Origin: Lachnospiraceae bacterium
GTDB taxonomy: Bacteria; Bacillota; Clostridia; Lachnospirales; Lachnospiraceae
Assembly: GCA_017479285.1 (NCBI GenBank)
Contig: JAFVCL010000026.1
Location: 1 to 59,859 of the forward strand
Reading direction: 5' to 3'
DNA length: 59,859 nt
Shown here: in pieces, positions 50,685 to 59,859 of the stretch
Position numbering within the stretch: position 1 is the first letter of the stretch
How the letters are laid out: the number at the start of each line of letters is the position of its first letter
Translations under genes and position numbers: made by a program
Notes under the pieces: model-generated
What the model was told of the DNA's origin: nothing
The model's input: only the letters and a program-made list of their open reading frames with translations
Database searches by the model: none

Positions 50685-51878
50685 TTATTTAAGGGAGATA
50701 TCCCTGTGGGCGTTGTATTCCTCTAAGATCGCATGCATCTTTTCGGTGGTCGCCATTACATTTGAAAGCGAAGCGTCGTGGTTCATGAAGTCGATTATTG
50801 AGGAGATGAACTTACTCATATCCGCAACCTTGAAGTAGGGTTTATCATAGATTTCAGGCGGAAGATAGGTAAGGTTGGTAGTTATAAGCCTGTCGAAGTA
50901 TTTCTTCTCAAAGGCCTCGTCAAAGCCTGCGAGCCCCTCGGTAAAGAGTCCGAAGGTGGTACAGATAAATACCCTGCCGGCACCCATTTTCTTAAGCTGA
51001 CCTGCGGTATCTATCATGGAGCCGCCGGAAGATATCATATCGTCCATTATGATAACATCCTTGCCGTTAAGACTGTCGCCCAAGTATTCATGGGCGACAA
51101 TGGGATTTTTACCGTTTACGATGGTTGTATAATCCCGCCTTTTGTAAAACATTCCGGTATCGATACCGAGGACATTGGCAAAGTAGATTGCCCGGTCGAG
51201 AGCTCCCTCATCGGGGGATATGACCACAAGATGCTCCTTGTCCACCCGGAGATTCTGTTCGCTGGCAAGGAGAGCCTTCATAAACTGATAGGGCGGCATA
51301 AAGTTGTCAAAGCCCTTAAGCGGCGTTGAATTCTGGACACGGGGGTCGTGGGCATCAAAGGTAACAAAGTTGCTTACGCCCATATCATAAAGCTCCTCGA
51401 GCATATAGGCCGCATCAAGGGATTCGAGTCCGTTTCTTCTGTGCTGGCGGCCTTCATAGAGGAAGGGCATTATAATATTTATGCGGTTTGCCTTGCCGTT
51501 GCAGGCTCCGATTATACGCTTGAGATCCTGATAATGGTCATCCGGGGACATATGGTTTTCATATCCGTTCATTTTATAAGTGACGGAATGGTTGCATACA
51601 TCCACAAGGATGAAAATATCCTTGCCTCGTATGGACTCTTTTATAAGAGCCTTGCTTTCACCGCTTCCGAAACGTGGAAGTTCATACTCGAGAAGGTAGT
51701 TGTCTTCCTTGTAGCCGTGAAAGGCAGGGTCGTTTTTTACGGAATCGTTGTGGACTACTTTCCGGAATTCCACGAGATAGTCGTTTATTGTTTTACCCAT
51801 TTCGGTCATTGAGGGAAGAGCTATTATCTTTAAGGGACCAACGGGCACTGCGTTTTCAAGTTCAGCGATATTGGGCAT
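50685..51878 (-). CDS. prs: Ribose-phosphate pyrophosphokinase (PRPP synthetase), long form
   Basis: 397 residues against about 315 for classical Prs. It makes PRPP from ribose 5-phosphate and ATP, the precursor for purines, pyrimidines, histidine and tryptophan. The active-site region PFLYEGRQHRRNGLESLDA, the divalent-metal area DAHDPRVQN and the PRPP-binding loop DVIIMDDMISSGGSM are visible. The N-terminal 80 residues are longer than usual and the PRPP loop has SSGGS where DTGGT is common, so this is a divergent subgroup. GGAGG lies before the ATG on the minus strand. hisHF use PRPP-derived substrate. Confidence 0.9.
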   Translation of the reverse strand: MPNIAELENAVPVGPLKIIALPSMTEMGKTINDYLVEFRKVVHNDSVKNDPAFHGYKEDNYLLEYELPRFGSGESKALIKESIRGKDIFILVDVCNHSVTYKMNGYENHMSPDDHYQDLKRIIGACNGKANRINIIMPFLYEGRQHRRNGLESLDAAYMLEELYDMGVSNFVTFDAHDPRVQNSTPLKGFDNFMPPYQFMKALLASEQNLRVDKEHLVVISPDEGALDRAIYFANVLGIDTGMFYKRRDYTTIVNGKNPIVAHEYLGDSLNGKDVIIMDDMISSGGSMIDTAGQLKKMGAGRVFICTTFGLFTEGLAGFDEAFEKKYFDRLITTNLTYLPPEIYDKPYFKVADMSKFISSIIDFMNHDASLSNVMATTEKMHAILEEYNAHRDISLK

Positions 51879-51909
51879 GGGAAACCTCCGTTTAAATCTT
51901 TGCGAAAAT

Positions 51910-51939
51910 ATTTTACATATATAAACATATAATAGTCAA
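51910..51939 (-). promoter_or_regulatory. Promoter of prs
   Basis: On the minus strand TTGACT (51934-51939), an 18-base spacer and TAAAAT (51910-51915), 31 bases before the prs ATG. On the + strand a TATAAT at 51928-51933 overlaps it and may serve the DUF512 gene, but no good -35 accompanies it. Confidence 0.65.
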
Positions 51940-51961
51940 GTTTACATAAAAGGAATTTTTA

Positions 51962-53296
51962 ATGAAGCATAAACATGTGATCGGAAGTGTTATACAGGGA
52001 AGTATAGCGCAGGAGCTGGGTTTGGAGCCCGGAGACGCCATAGTTTCCATAAACGGTGAACCCATAGAAGATATTTTTGATTACCAGTATCTTACCCAGG
52101 ACGAGGAGCTTGATATCCTTATCGAGACAAAGGACGGGGAGGAGGTCACTCTTGAAATCGAGAAGGATGCGGATGAGGATCTGGGTATTATTTTTGACAA
52201 CGGATTGATGGACAATTACCGTTCATGCCACAATAAATGCATTTTCTGTTTTATCGACCAGAATCCTCCCGGGATGAGAGAAAGCCTTTATTTTAAGGAC
52301 GACGACTCAAGGCTTAGCTTCCTTCAGGGAAACTATGTTACCCTCACGAATATGTCCGACCACGATATAGACAGGATAATAAAATATAATCTGTCCCCCA
52401 TAAATATCTCTTTCCACACCATGAATCCGGAGCTCAGATGCAAAATGCTGCACAACAGATTCGCGGGAGAGGCTTTAAAGAAGGTGGACAGATTTTATGA
52501 AGCCGGCATAACGATGAACGGTCAGATAGTGCTCTGTCCGGGGTGGAATGACGGGGATGAGCTGGAATATTCAATAAAAGAATTAATGAAATATCTGCCT
52601 GTTCTGGAGAGCGTTTCCGTCGTCCCCGTGGGGCTTACGAAATTCAGGGAGGGGCTCGAGCCTCTAAGAACATTTACCCCCGAAGAATGCGGAGAGGTTA
52701 TTGATATTATCGAAAAATACCAGAAGGAGGCCTTTGAAAAATACGGACTTCATTTTATACACGCCAGCGATGAGTTTTATTTTGATGCGGGGCGGGAGCT
52801 GCCGGAGGCTTTAAGGTATGACGATTACCGCCAGATAGACAACGGAGTCGGTAAGGCAAGGCTTGTGACAGACGAATTTATCGAGACTCTTGAACGGGTT
52901 AAAAAGCTTCCGGGTGTGTATGAGAGAAAACACCGGGTCGTTTCCACCATAACCGGAACCATGACAAGCAGGATGGTCGGGGAACAGGCGGAGGTTCTTA
53001 TGAAGGAATTTCCCTGGCTGAGGATAAATGTCTATACGATACTTAACGATTTTTACGGCCATGGAATTACCGTTACGGGACTTCTTGTGGGAAAGGATAT
53101 CATCGCCCAGCTAAAGGGCAGGGAACTGGGGGAAAGGCTTTATCTTCCGGAGAATGTTCTTAGAAGCGGCGGAGACGAATTTTTAGATGATGTGCATGTG
53201 CCGGAGCTTGAAAATGCTTTACAATGCCGCGTCAGTATTGTAAAATCAAGCGGACGCGATTTTGTCTACGGGATGCTTGGACTGCTTGAAAAATAA
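51962..53296 (+). CDS. DUF512 protein: PDZ-like plus radical-SAM-type iron-sulfur domain
   Basis: 444 residues. The N-terminal PDZ-like domain (about 1-65; [20 protein letters not shown]) precedes a cysteine motif CxxxCxxC at Cys89, Cys93 and Cys96 ([19 protein letters not shown]), which should hold a 4Fe-4S cluster as in radical SAM proteins. The C-terminal DUF512 region follows. In Clostridia the gene is typically next to der, as here. The function is unknown. der begins 31 bases after its stop. Confidence 0.9.
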   Translation: MKHKHVIGSVIQGSIAQELGLEPGDAIVSINGEPIEDIFDYQYLTQDEELDILIETKDGEEVTLEIEKDADEDLGIIFDNGLMDNYRSCHNKCIFCFIDQNPPGMRESLYFKDDDSRLSFLQGNYVTLTNMSDHDIDRIIKYNLSPINISFHTMNPELRCKMLHNRFAGEALKKVDRFYEAGITMNGQIVLCPGWNDGDELEYSIKELMKYLPVLESVSVVPVGLTKFREGLEPLRTFTPEECGEVIDIIEKYQKEAFEKYGLHFIHASDEFYFDAGRELPEALRYDDYRQIDNGVGKARLVTDEFIETLERVKKLPGVYERKHRVVSTITGTMTSRMVGEQAEVLMKEFPWLRINVYTILNDFYGHGITVTGLLVGKDIIAQLKGRELGERLYLPENVLRSGGDEFLDDVHVPELENALQCRVSIVKSSGRDFVYGMLGLLEK

Positions 53297-53327
53297 CCGG
53301 CGCATCTACTATACAGGAGAGATATAT

Positions 53328-54674
53328 ATGTCAGAAAATACAAATAAACCCATAGTGGCGATAGTCGGCAGACCGAATGTCGGAAAGTCCACTTTATTCA
53401 ATCTTCTTGCCGGAGATAAGATATCCATCGTAAAGGATACTCCGGGTATCACAAGGGACAGGATATATGCGGATGTCACATGGCTTGACAAGAACTTTAC
53501 CCTTATAGATACCGGCGGTATCGAACCGGAGAGCAAGGATATAATCCTGTCACAGATGCGTGAGCAGGCTCAGATTGCATTTGATACCGCAGATGTTATA
53601 ATATTTCTTGTGGATGTAAAGCAGGGACTTGTGGACTCTGATTCCAAGGTTGCGGATATGCTGAGGCGTTCCCATAAGCCGGTGGTGCTTGTTGTAAACA
53701 AGGTGGATTCCTACGAGAAATTCATGGCGGATGTCTATGAGTTTTATAATCTCGGTATCGGAGAGCCCTTTGCGATCTCCTCGGTAAACCGCCTGGGACT
53801 CGGGGATATGCTCGATGAAGTCATATCTCATTTCCCGGACAGGGAATACGATGCCGGGGAGGAGGAACTTCCTAAAGTCGCCATCGTGGGGAAGCCCAAT
53901 GTGGGCAAATCCAGCCTTATAAACAAGCTCCTCGGTGAGGACAGGCTTATTGTTTCAGACATTGCCGGTACAACAAGGGATGCGGTGGATACAAGGATAA
54001 AGTACGGCGAGAAGGAATATGTCTTTATAGATACCGCGGGTGTCCGCCGTAAAAACAAGATAAAGGAAGACCTTGAGCATTATATGATCGTCCGCACGGT
54101 GGGAGCGATAGAGCGAAGCGATGTGGTGGTTCTGGTCATCGATGCCACGGAGGGAGTTACGGAGCAGGATGCAAAAATCGCCGGAATCGCCCATGACAGG
54201 GGTAAGGCTGTAATAATAGCGGTAAACAAGTGGGACGCGGTTGCGAAGGATGACAAGACAATCTACAGATTTACCGAAAAGGTCAGGGAAGTACTTTCCT
54301 TTATGCAGTACGCGGAGATAATCTTTATCTCGGCCCTTACCGGACAGAGACTTCCGAAGCTCTTTGAGACCATCGACGCAGTGTATGAGAATCATGCGAT
54401 GCGTGTCGGAACCGGAGTGCTTAATGAAATTATGTCGGAGGCTGTCGCCATGCAGCAGCCCCCCAACGACAAGGGAAAGATATTAAGGCTCTATTATATT
54501 ACCCAGGTTGCGGTAAAACCGCCCACATTCGTAATTTTTGTAAACGATAAGGAGCTTATGCACTTTTCGTATACAAGATATATTGAAAACCAGATCCGTA
54601 AAACCTTCGGATTTATCGGAACACCATTAAGATTTATAATCAGGGAGCGTGGAGAAGATGGAAATCGCAGTTAG
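53328..54674 (+). CDS. der: Ribosome assembly GTPase Der (EngA)
   Basis: 448 residues from the ATG at 53328 with CAGGAGAG upstream. Two tandem GTPase domains: first G1 GRPNVGKS (14-21) and G3 DTGG; second G1 GKPNVGKS (about 188-195), G3 DTAG and G4 NKWD. A C-terminal KH-like domain (about 360-448) completes the architecture. It is essential for 50S maturation. It overlaps plsY by 17 bases. Confidence 0.97.
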   Translation: MSENTNKPIVAIVGRPNVGKSTLFNLLAGDKISIVKDTPGITRDRIYADVTWLDKNFTLIDTGGIEPESKDIILSQMREQAQIAFDTADVIIFLVDVKQGLVDSDSKVADMLRRSHKPVVLVVNKVDSYEKFMADVYEFYNLGIGEPFAISSVNRLGLGDMLDEVISHFPDREYDAGEEELPKVAIVGKPNVGKSSLINKLLGEDRLIVSDIAGTTRDAVDTRIKYGEKEYVFIDTAGVRRKNKIKEDLEHYMIVRTVGAIERSDVVVLVIDATEGVTEQDAKIAGIAHDRGKAVIIAVNKWDAVAKDDKTIYRFTEKVREVLSFMQYAEIIFISALTGQRLPKLFETIDAVYENHAMRVGTGVLNEIMSEAVAMQQPPNDKGKILRLYYITQVAVKPPTFVIFVNDKELMHFSYTRYIENQIRKTFGFIGTPLRFIIRERGEDGNRS

Positions 54675-55404
54675 ATTTTTTTCACTTGCAATCGGTCTTG
54701 CATTTGGATTATTCCAGACAGGCTATATCGTCGGAAAAGCCAACGGTATCGATTTACGAAATTACGGAAGTGGAAACTCGGGTACAACAAACGCGGTGAG
54801 AGTCCTCGGTACAAAGCAGGGGCTTCTTGTTCTCGCGGGGGATGCGGCAAAAACACTCCTTGCAATGATGATCGTTTATTATACCTTCGGAAATATGTAT
54901 CCGGATATGAGGTTGCTTCTTTGCATGTACGCGGCACTTGGAGCGGTTTTATCCCATGATTTTCCTTTCTATATGCATTTTAAAGGCGGAAAGGGAATAG
55001 CCTGTACCGCAGGCTACTGCATAGGATTATGCTTTTTTAATCCCTGGATATTCATAGTTACATTTTTTGTATTTTTGATACCTTTTCTCATTACCCATTA
55101 TGTATCACTGGGCTCAATCCTTGTATATATCGCGCTTGTGTTTGAATTTATCCTTTACGGACAGATGCAGTGGCCGGGATTTGAGTATTCACAGGACATA
55201 CTTATAGAGATTTATGTTATAATGTTTATACTTGCCGGACTTGCGATATTCCTTCACAGAAAGAATATCCTCCGTCTTATAAAGGGCGAGGAGAACAAGA
55301 CATATCTTGTTAAGAAGCACAGAGAGGCATATAATGCCGAAAGAGCGGCTAAAGAAGCTGCAAAAAAAGCGGCAATGGAGGCTGATAAGTCTCCGGAGCG
55401 GTGA
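54658..55404 (+). CDS. plsY: Glycerol-3-phosphate acyltransferase PlsY
   Basis: 248 residues from the ATG at 54658, inside the der end. An integral membrane enzyme with about five membrane segments. It transfers the acyl group from acyl-phosphate (made by PlsX) to glycerol 3-phosphate. The family motif [15 protein letters not shown] and the second conserved motif [13 protein letters not shown] are visible. A charged Ala/Lys/Glu tail of about 45 residues at the C-terminus is longer than in most PlsY. gpsA, which makes its substrate, follows after 35 bases. Confidence 0.95.
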   Translation: MEIAVRFFSLAIGLAFGLFQTGYIVGKANGIDLRNYGSGNSGTTNAVRVLGTKQGLLVLAGDAAKTLLAMMIVYYTFGNMYPDMRLLLCMYAALGAVLSHDFPFYMHFKGGKGIACTAGYCIGLCFFNPWIFIVTFFVFLIPFLITHYVSLGSILVYIALVFEFILYGQMQWPGFEYSQDILIEIYVIMFILAGLAIFLHRKNILRLIKGEENKTYLVKKHREAYNAERAAKEAAKKAAMEADKSPER

Positions 55405-55439
55405 GCTGTATCTGCTTTTAAGGGCTGAAAGGAAAAGAA

Positions 55440-56429
55440 ATGGCTAATGTAACGATTCTGGGCGGCGGTACCTGGGGTATTGCGATTGCCCAGCTTTTAA
55501 ACAAGAACGGACATAAGGTTAAGGTTTGGTCCGCGCTTGAAAAGGAGATCAGGGTGCTGTCGGAGACCCACACCCACCCCCAGCTTCCGGGAGTCGTGTT
55601 ATCCGATGAGATATCCTATACCCTTGATGACAGGGAAGCGGTAAGTGGTGCGGATCTTCTTGTCATGGCTGTTGCCAGCAGCTTTACAAGGGTAACGGCA
55701 AAGAGGTTTTCCGGTCTTGTTGGAAAAGGGCAAAAGATCGTAGCTGTGGCAAAGGGTATCGAAGAGGGAAGCCTTATGACCCAGACCGATATTATCTCGG
55801 ATGAGATACCCCAGGCGGATGTGGCCGCCTTATCGGGACCATCCCACGCGGAGGAGGTCAGTAAATTTATGCCGACGACGGTTGTTGTCGGAGCGAAGGA
55901 AAAGGAGACCGCGAAATACATCCAGAATCTTTTTATGTGTGATGTATTCAGGGTTTACACCAGCAGCGACATGCTCGGAATAGAGCTGGGCGGTTCCCTT
56001 AAAAATGTTATTGCACTCGCGGCGGGTATCTCGGACGGACTTGGATACGGTGATAACGCAAAGGCAGCCCTCATAACAAGAGGTATTGCCGAAATGTCAA
56101 GACTCGGTACGGCTATGGGTGGCAAAGCCGAGACCTTCGCGGGGCTTACGGGTATCGGAGACCTTATCGTTACCTGCGCAAGTATGCACTCGAGAAACAG
56201 AAGGGCCGGTATCCTTATCGGACAGGGAAAGACCCTGCAGGAAGCCCTTGACGAGGTTCAGATGGTGGTTGAGGGCGTTTACTCCGCCAAGGCTGCGAAG
56301 GCGCTTGCGGAAAAATATGATATACAGATGCCCATAATCGAGCAGGTAAATCTTGTGCTTTTTGAGAATAAGAAGGCCATCGATGCCTTTAACGATCTTA
56401 TGAGCCGTGAACGCAAGGATGAGGTTTAG
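55440..56429 (+). CDS. gpsA: Glycerol-3-phosphate dehydrogenase [NAD(P)+]
   Basis: 329 residues, normal length. It reduces dihydroxyacetone phosphate to sn-glycerol 3-phosphate for phospholipid synthesis. The N-terminal nucleotide-binding motif GGGTWGIAIAQLL, the catalytic Lys region LGGSLKNVIALAAG and TFAGLTGIGDLIVTC are clear. GAAAGGAAAAG provides a ribosome site. The der-plsY-gpsA order is common in Bacillota. Confidence 0.97.
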   Translation: MANVTILGGGTWGIAIAQLLNKNGHKVKVWSALEKEIRVLSETHTHPQLPGVVLSDEISYTLDDREAVSGADLLVMAVASSFTRVTAKRFSGLVGKGQKIVAVAKGIEEGSLMTQTDIISDEIPQADVAALSGPSHAEEVSKFMPTTVVVGAKEKETAKYIQNLFMCDVFRVYTSSDMLGIELGGSLKNVIALAAGISDGLGYGDNAKAALITRGIAEMSRLGTAMGGKAETFAGLTGIGDLIVTCASMHSRNRRAGILIGQGKTLQEALDEVQMVVEGVYSAKAAKALAEKYDIQMPIIEQVNLVLFENKKAIDAFNDLMSRERKDEV

Positions 56430-56479
56430 TATTTCCGCCGTATAAAAGGCGGCATAGTATAAAGACAAAGGATTAGGAT

Positions 56480-57292
56480 ATGCAGGAATTTGAAAGTACA
56501 AAGGATTATGTGGCCAGCGAGGAGCTTATGGCGAGCGTAAATATCGCCATGGCTCTTGAAAAGCCGCTTTTGATAAAGGGCGAGCCCGGAACGGGAAAGA
56601 CCCAGCTTGCACAGGCTGTTGCGGCAGCCCTTGGAAAAAGGCTTATTATCTGGAATATTAAGTCAACCACAAAGGCGCAGGAGGGACTTTATATTTACGA
56701 TACGATACAGAGGCTTTATGACGGACAGTTCGGCGAGAGCGGAGTGGATGATATCGCAAAATATATAAAGCTTGGAAAGCTTGGAGAGGCCTTCGATTCA
56801 GAGGATCAGGTGGTCCTTCTCATAGACGAGATAGATAAGGCCGATCTTGAGTTTCCTAACGACCTTCTCTGGGAACTTGACCAGATGGAGTTTTATATTA
56901 ACGAGACAAAAAGAACCATAAAGGCAAAGCACAGACCCATTGTGATTATTACCTCCAACGCGGAGAAGGAACTTCCGGATGCTTTTTTGCGCCGCTGCAT
57001 TTTCCATTATATCGATTTCCCGGATAAGGAGCTTATGGCGCAGATCGTCAAGGTTCATTATCCCAATGTGGAGGATAATCTTTTAAATGCCGCCATGGAT
57101 ACTTTTTACGATATCAGGAATATCCATGATATCCGTAAAAAGCCCAGCACCTCCGAGCTTATCGACTGGGTAAACGCGCTGCAGCTCGGGGGAATAAGCG
57201 CGGATCAGATACGCGCAAAGCTTCCCTTTGTGGGAGTTGTTGTAAAGAAGGATGAAGACCTTGAGCTTGTTAAGAAGGGCGGACTTGTTTAG
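56480..57292 (+). CDS. MoxR-family AAA+ ATPase
   Basis: 270 residues. Walker A GEPGTGKTQ (34-42), Walker B VVLLIDEIDKAD (about 111-122), the sensor region IITSNAEKELPDAFLRRC with the arginine finger, and a C-terminal lid domain. MoxR ATPases act as chaperones that insert metals or remodel complexes with VWA-domain partners. The partner gene starts at the last base of this stop codon (TAGTG), so the two are translationally coupled. The particular target is unknown. Confidence 0.93.
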   Translation: MQEFESTKDYVASEELMASVNIAMALEKPLLIKGEPGTGKTQLAQAVAAALGKRLIIWNIKSTTKAQEGLYIYDTIQRLYDGQFGESGVDDIAKYIKLGKLGEAFDSEDQVVLLIDEIDKADLEFPNDLLWELDQMEFYINETKRTIKAKHRPIVIITSNAEKELPDAFLRRCIFHYIDFPDKELMAQIVKVHYPNVEDNLLNAAMDTFYDIRNIHDIRKKPSTSELIDWVNALQLGGISADQIRAKLPFVGVVVKKDEDLELVKKGGLV

Positions 57293-58497
57293 TGTTTCTA
57301 ACCTTTTTCGAGAGTCTCCGGGCCAAAGGACTGCATGTTACACTGGGTGAGTTTCTTGATCTTCAAAATGCCCTTGATAAAGGACTTTGCGGGAGCTCAC
57401 TTACACAGTTTTATTATGTATCCCGCATGATCCTTGTAAAGTCGGAGACGGATTACGATAAATTTGATATGGCCTTTGAGGAATGCTTTAAAGCCGCGGA
57501 GAGGGAGACCGAGGTGGGAACCCAGATGCTGAGGTGGCTTGATAAGTCGGATATGCTTGAGCTTGCCCATGAGGAGGCGAGAAAGCATCTTAACCAGACA
57601 GAGGATCTCCAGATAGACAAGGACGATGTCGAGGAGAAATTCAAGCAAAGGCTCCGGGACCAGAATGAGGAGCACAACGGCGGTTCCTTCTGGATAGGAA
57701 CCATGGGAAAGACCTCCTTCGGAAATATGGGCGGCAATGTAGGCGGCGTCCGGGTCGGGGGACAGACAGGCTACCAGAGTGCATTCTCAGTCGTGGGAGC
57801 GAGAAAATACAGGGACTTCAGGGACGACAGGGTTATGGACAACCGGCAGTTCCAGCTTGCCTTCAGAAGGCTCCGGCAGTTTTCCGCAAATCTTGATATT
57901 CCCGAGTCGGAGCTTGATATAGACAGGACGGTGGATAAGACCTGTAACCAGGGGGGCGTACTCGGTATAGTCATGAAAAAGCCGAGGAAAAACGCGGTGA
58001 AGCTCATGCTCCTTATGGACAGCGGCGGAACGATGATACCATACAGTTCTTTATTGAACGATCTCTTCCAGTCCGTCAACAAGTCAAACCACTACAAGGA
58101 TGTAAAATGCTACTATTTTCATAACTGTATTTACAGCCATCTCTACAAGACCCCTGAATGTGAGAACGGGGACTGGGTGGAGACAGATTGGCTCTTTAGA
58201 AATGCAGACAGCGATTATAAGGTTATAATCGTGGGGGACGCGGCGATGGCGCCGGAGGAGCTCTGGTCGGATACCGGTAATTACCGGGGGCCGAACGGCG
58301 GTCTTTCGGGTTATGAATGGCTTAAGCTTGTAAAGAGGCATTACAAAAAGGTTGTTTGGCTTAATCCGAAGATGGCTCCGGGTAAAGCTCCGTGGAGAGA
58401 GGCTGAGACTGCCTGCAAGGAACTTTTCCCGATGTATAAGCTTACGGTTGCGGGGTTAAATAAAGCGATGTATGAGCTTATGGCTCCGAAAAGGTAA
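57292..58497 (+). CDS. VWA-domain protein, CoxE-like, partner of the MoxR ATPase
   Basis: 401 residues from a GTG overlapping the previous stop by one base. An N-terminal helical part (about 1-110), a Gly-rich segment (about 120-165; GGSFWIGTMGKTSFGN and similar) and a C-terminal von Willebrand A domain (about 230-400). The metal-site motif reads MDSGGTM from about Asp243, where canonical VWA has DxSxS; the GG form is usual in this CoxE-like group and may weaken metal binding. MoxR/CoxE pairs are best known from CO dehydrogenase maturation, but no dehydrogenase gene is nearby. Confidence 0.9.
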   Translation: MFLTFFESLRAKGLHVTLGEFLDLQNALDKGLCGSSLTQFYYVSRMILVKSETDYDKFDMAFEECFKAAERETEVGTQMLRWLDKSDMLELAHEEARKHLNQTEDLQIDKDDVEEKFKQRLRDQNEEHNGGSFWIGTMGKTSFGNMGGNVGGVRVGGQTGYQSAFSVVGARKYRDFRDDRVMDNRQFQLAFRRLRQFSANLDIPESELDIDRTVDKTCNQGGVLGIVMKKPRKNAVKLMLLMDSGGTMIPYSSLLNDLFQSVNKSNHYKDVKCYYFHNCIYSHLYKTPECENGDWVETDWLFRNADSDYKVIIVGDAAMAPEELWSDTGNYRGPNGGLSGYEWLKLVKRHYKKVVWLNPKMAPGKAPWREAETACKELFPMYKLTVAGLNKAMYELMAPKR

Positions 58498-58539
58498 AGA
58501 TAAAGTATACTTGCCTGCAAGCTGGAGGGGATTGACACT

Positions 58540-59136
58540 ATGGAAAAAGGAAAGTATGACTACAGATCCGGTAAAATGCTCATAAAGCCCACGGATGAAG
58601 AAGATGTATGGAACTGCAAGTGGGATATTTATCTTGTGGATAAAGATTCCACAAAAATCGGATGGCTGTCTTTTGAAGGAAAAAAAGAGACGGGGACGGT
58701 TCCCGTAAGCATCGAGCTCCTTCCTCTTTACCGGGGACGGGGACATGGGACGGATGCCCTTAAGATGGCGAGAGAATGGGCCTTTAACCATTCCAGCGTA
58801 TATGAAGTCGAGGCGTATGCGGACAGGGAAAACTCCGGGTATATTTCCGCCCTTTTAAAGGCGGGGTTTATCTACAGGGAGGATCTTACCATTGTCAAGG
58901 ACGCTCCCGAGAGGTACTCGGTAGTGCGCCCTAAAAGTACCTGGCTCGGACTTTATGTTATAATCGGTATTGTTGTTGGTGTTATACTTGGTATCGTTAT
59001 AGGAATCCCGTGGGTCGGAATGGTTATAAGCCTTGTGATCGCTTTCAGCCTCGGAACCTATATGGATTCCGTTGAAAAACGAAAGAGGAAAGAGATAACC
59101 GGTGGCAAGCTGGATCATTATATCAAGAGAAAATAA
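58540..59136 (+). CDS. GNAT N-acetyltransferase with C-terminal membrane anchor
   Basis: 198 residues. A GNAT domain (about 10-125) with the acetyl-CoA pyrophosphate loop YRGRGHGTDAL and the C-terminal motif RENSGYISALLKAGF. Two closely spaced hydrophobic helices (about 133-150 and 155-172) rich in Gly/Val/Ile follow, then a basic tail EKRKRKEITGGK. The architecture suggests an acetyltransferase held at the inner face of the membrane. GGAGGG precedes the ATG. It lies 42 bases after the VWA gene and could belong to the same transcript. The substrate is unknown. Confidence 0.85.
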   Translation: MEKGKYDYRSGKMLIKPTDEEDVWNCKWDIYLVDKDSTKIGWLSFEGKKETGTVPVSIELLPLYRGRGHGTDALKMAREWAFNHSSVYEVEAYADRENSGYISALLKAGFIYREDLTIVKDAPERYSVVRPKSTWLGLYVIIGIVVGVILGIVIGIPWVGMVISLVIAFSLGTYMDSVEKRKRKEITGGKLDHYIKRK

Positions 59137-59163
59137 TTATATTTACTGATTGGAGATAAAAAA

Positions 59164-59859
59164 ATGCAGATTTACGAAGAATTAAAAGCTAGAGGACTTA
59201 TAGCGCAGGTTACGGACGAGGAAAAGATACGCGAGCTTGTAAACTCCGGAAAGGCTACATTTTACATCGGCTTTGACTGTACCGCAGACAGTCTTACAGC
59301 AGGTCATTTCATGGCACTCACCCTTATGAAGAGGCTTCAAATGGCGGGAAACAAGCCTATCGCGCTTATCGGCGGCGGAACCACCATGATCGGTGACCCC
59401 TCTGGAAGAACCGATATTAGAAAGATGCTCACAAGGGAGGATATCGACCATAACGCGGAGTGCTTCAAGCGCCAGATGGAAAGATTCATTGATTTTTCCG
59501 ACGACAAGGCACTTATGGTAAACAACGCCGACTGGCTTATGAATCTCAATTACATAGAGCTTTTAAGAGAGGTTGGAGCCTGCTTTTCGGTAAACAATAT
59601 GCTCAGAGCGGAGTGCTACAAGCAGAGGATGGAGAAGGGACTTTCCTTCCTTGAGTTTAACTACATGATAATGCAGTCCTATGACTTCTACTACATGTTC
59701 CAGAAGTACAATTGTAATCTTGAATTCGGCGGAGACGACCAGTGGAGCAATATGCTCGGCGGTACCGAGCTTATCCGCCGCAAGCTCGGCAAGGACGCTT
59801 ACGCTATGACCATCACGCTTCTGCTCAATTCAGAGGGCAAGAAGATGGGCAAGACCGAG
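59164..59859 (+). CDS. tyrS: Tyrosyl-tRNA synthetase, N-terminal part (cut by window end)
   Basis: 232 codons are present and the frame remains open at the window edge. It attaches tyrosine to tRNA-Tyr. The class I HIGH region is present as [11 protein letters not shown] (Thr-Ala-Gly-His), GDPSGRT binds the tyrosyl-adenylate, [14 protein letters not shown] and [12 protein letters not shown] are diagnostic for TyrRS, and the KMSKS loop appears as KKMGKT at the very end. The C-terminal anticodon and S4-like domains lie outside. GGAGATAAAAAA precedes the ATG; no T-box leader is visible in the 27-base gap. Confidence 0.97.
   Translation, partial: MQIYEELKARGLIAQVTDEEKIRELVNSGKATFYIGFDCTADSLTAGHFMALTLMKRLQMAGNKPIALIGGGTTMIGDPSGRTDIRKMLTREDIDHNAECFKRQMERFIDFSDDKALMVNNADWLMNLNYIELLREVGACFSVNNMLRAECYKQRMEKGLSFLEFNYMIMQSYDFYYMFQKYNCNLEFGGDDQWSNMLGGTELIRRKLGKDAYAMTITLLLNSEGKKMGKTE

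Noticed and set aside
56434-56455. CCGCC...GGCGG small hairpin after gpsA.
   Set aside because: Only five base pairs and no T tract; not convincing as a terminator.
59137-59163. A T-box leader for tyrS.
   Set aside because: Only 27 bases separate tyrS from the preceding gene, too short for a T-box.

Overview
The window looks like chromosome from a Gram-positive anaerobe of the class Clostridia, most likely the family Lachnospiraceae (genus not determinable by eye). Reasons: the order ylxM-ffh-rpsP-khpA-rimM-trmD-rplS-lepB-rbgA-rnhB followed by a FliK-like and an FlhB-tail gene is the Bacillota 'ylq' layout; plsX-acpP-rnc-smc-ftsY is the usual Bacillota block; lysine synthesis uses meso-diaminopimelate dehydrogenase; PolA lacks proofreading residues; CheV, DUF512 and UPF0210 proteins are present. 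Nearly every gene is on the + strand. The exceptions are a tRNA-Leu and a PRPP synthetase gene.

Layout. 1-370: 3' end of a 23S rRNA gene and a terminator, with no 5S visible before the next gene. 398-3046: fruK and ptsI. 3236-7921: an orphan cheV, then a 1193-residue single-pass protein with a large acidic tandem-repeat region. 7954-13539: hisH, hisF, ung, ddh, lysA and an S66 LD-carboxypeptidase. 13584-13666: tRNA-Leu(CAA) on the minus strand. 13724-21927: an anti-sigma-like zinc-finger membrane protein, polA, coaE, an enlarged FtsA-like ATPase, a metallo-beta-lactamase-fold hydrolase, an ACT protein and a UPF0210 protein. 22054-29687: yceD (DUF177)-rpmF and plsX-acpP-rnc-smc-ftsY, each with a good sigma-A-type promoter. 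29704-30927: ilvA. 30928-35860: an accessory patch with a remnant of a solute-binding protein gene, a chemoreceptor, and a lipoprotein solute-binding gene broken by a frameshift and a stop codon. 35918-47492: the SRP, ribosome-maturation and signal-peptidase cluster, with an acyltransferase gene inserted and trmD fused to a GNAT domain. 47536-50681: a two-component system. 50685-51878: prs (minus). 51962-56429: DUF512, der, plsY, gpsA. 56480-59136: a MoxR/CoxE-type pair and a membrane-anchored GNAT. 59164-end: tyrS, cut by the window edge.

How the genes work together: most are housekeeping. They cover protein targeting (ffh, ftsY, two signal peptidases), ribosome assembly (rbgA, der, rimM, khpA, rpsP, rplS, rpmF), phospholipid synthesis (plsX, acpP, plsY, gpsA), DNA replication, repair and segregation (polA, ung, smc), cell-wall diaminopimelate and lysine (ddh, lysA, LD-carboxypeptidase) and histidine (hisH, hisF). 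Chemotaxis and flagellar-type pieces (cheV, a chemoreceptor, FliK-like, FlhB-tail) are scattered as single genes, so the organism is probably motile.

I see no CRISPR array, insertion sequence, prophage or defence island. The items I find most worth following are the TrmD-GNAT fusion, the giant repeat protein after cheV, the enlarged FtsA-like protein with a possible beta-grasp tail, the palindrome lying over the ylxM-ffh promoter, and the decaying chemoreceptor/solute-binding-protein patch. None of these is proven to be a new system from sequence alone.
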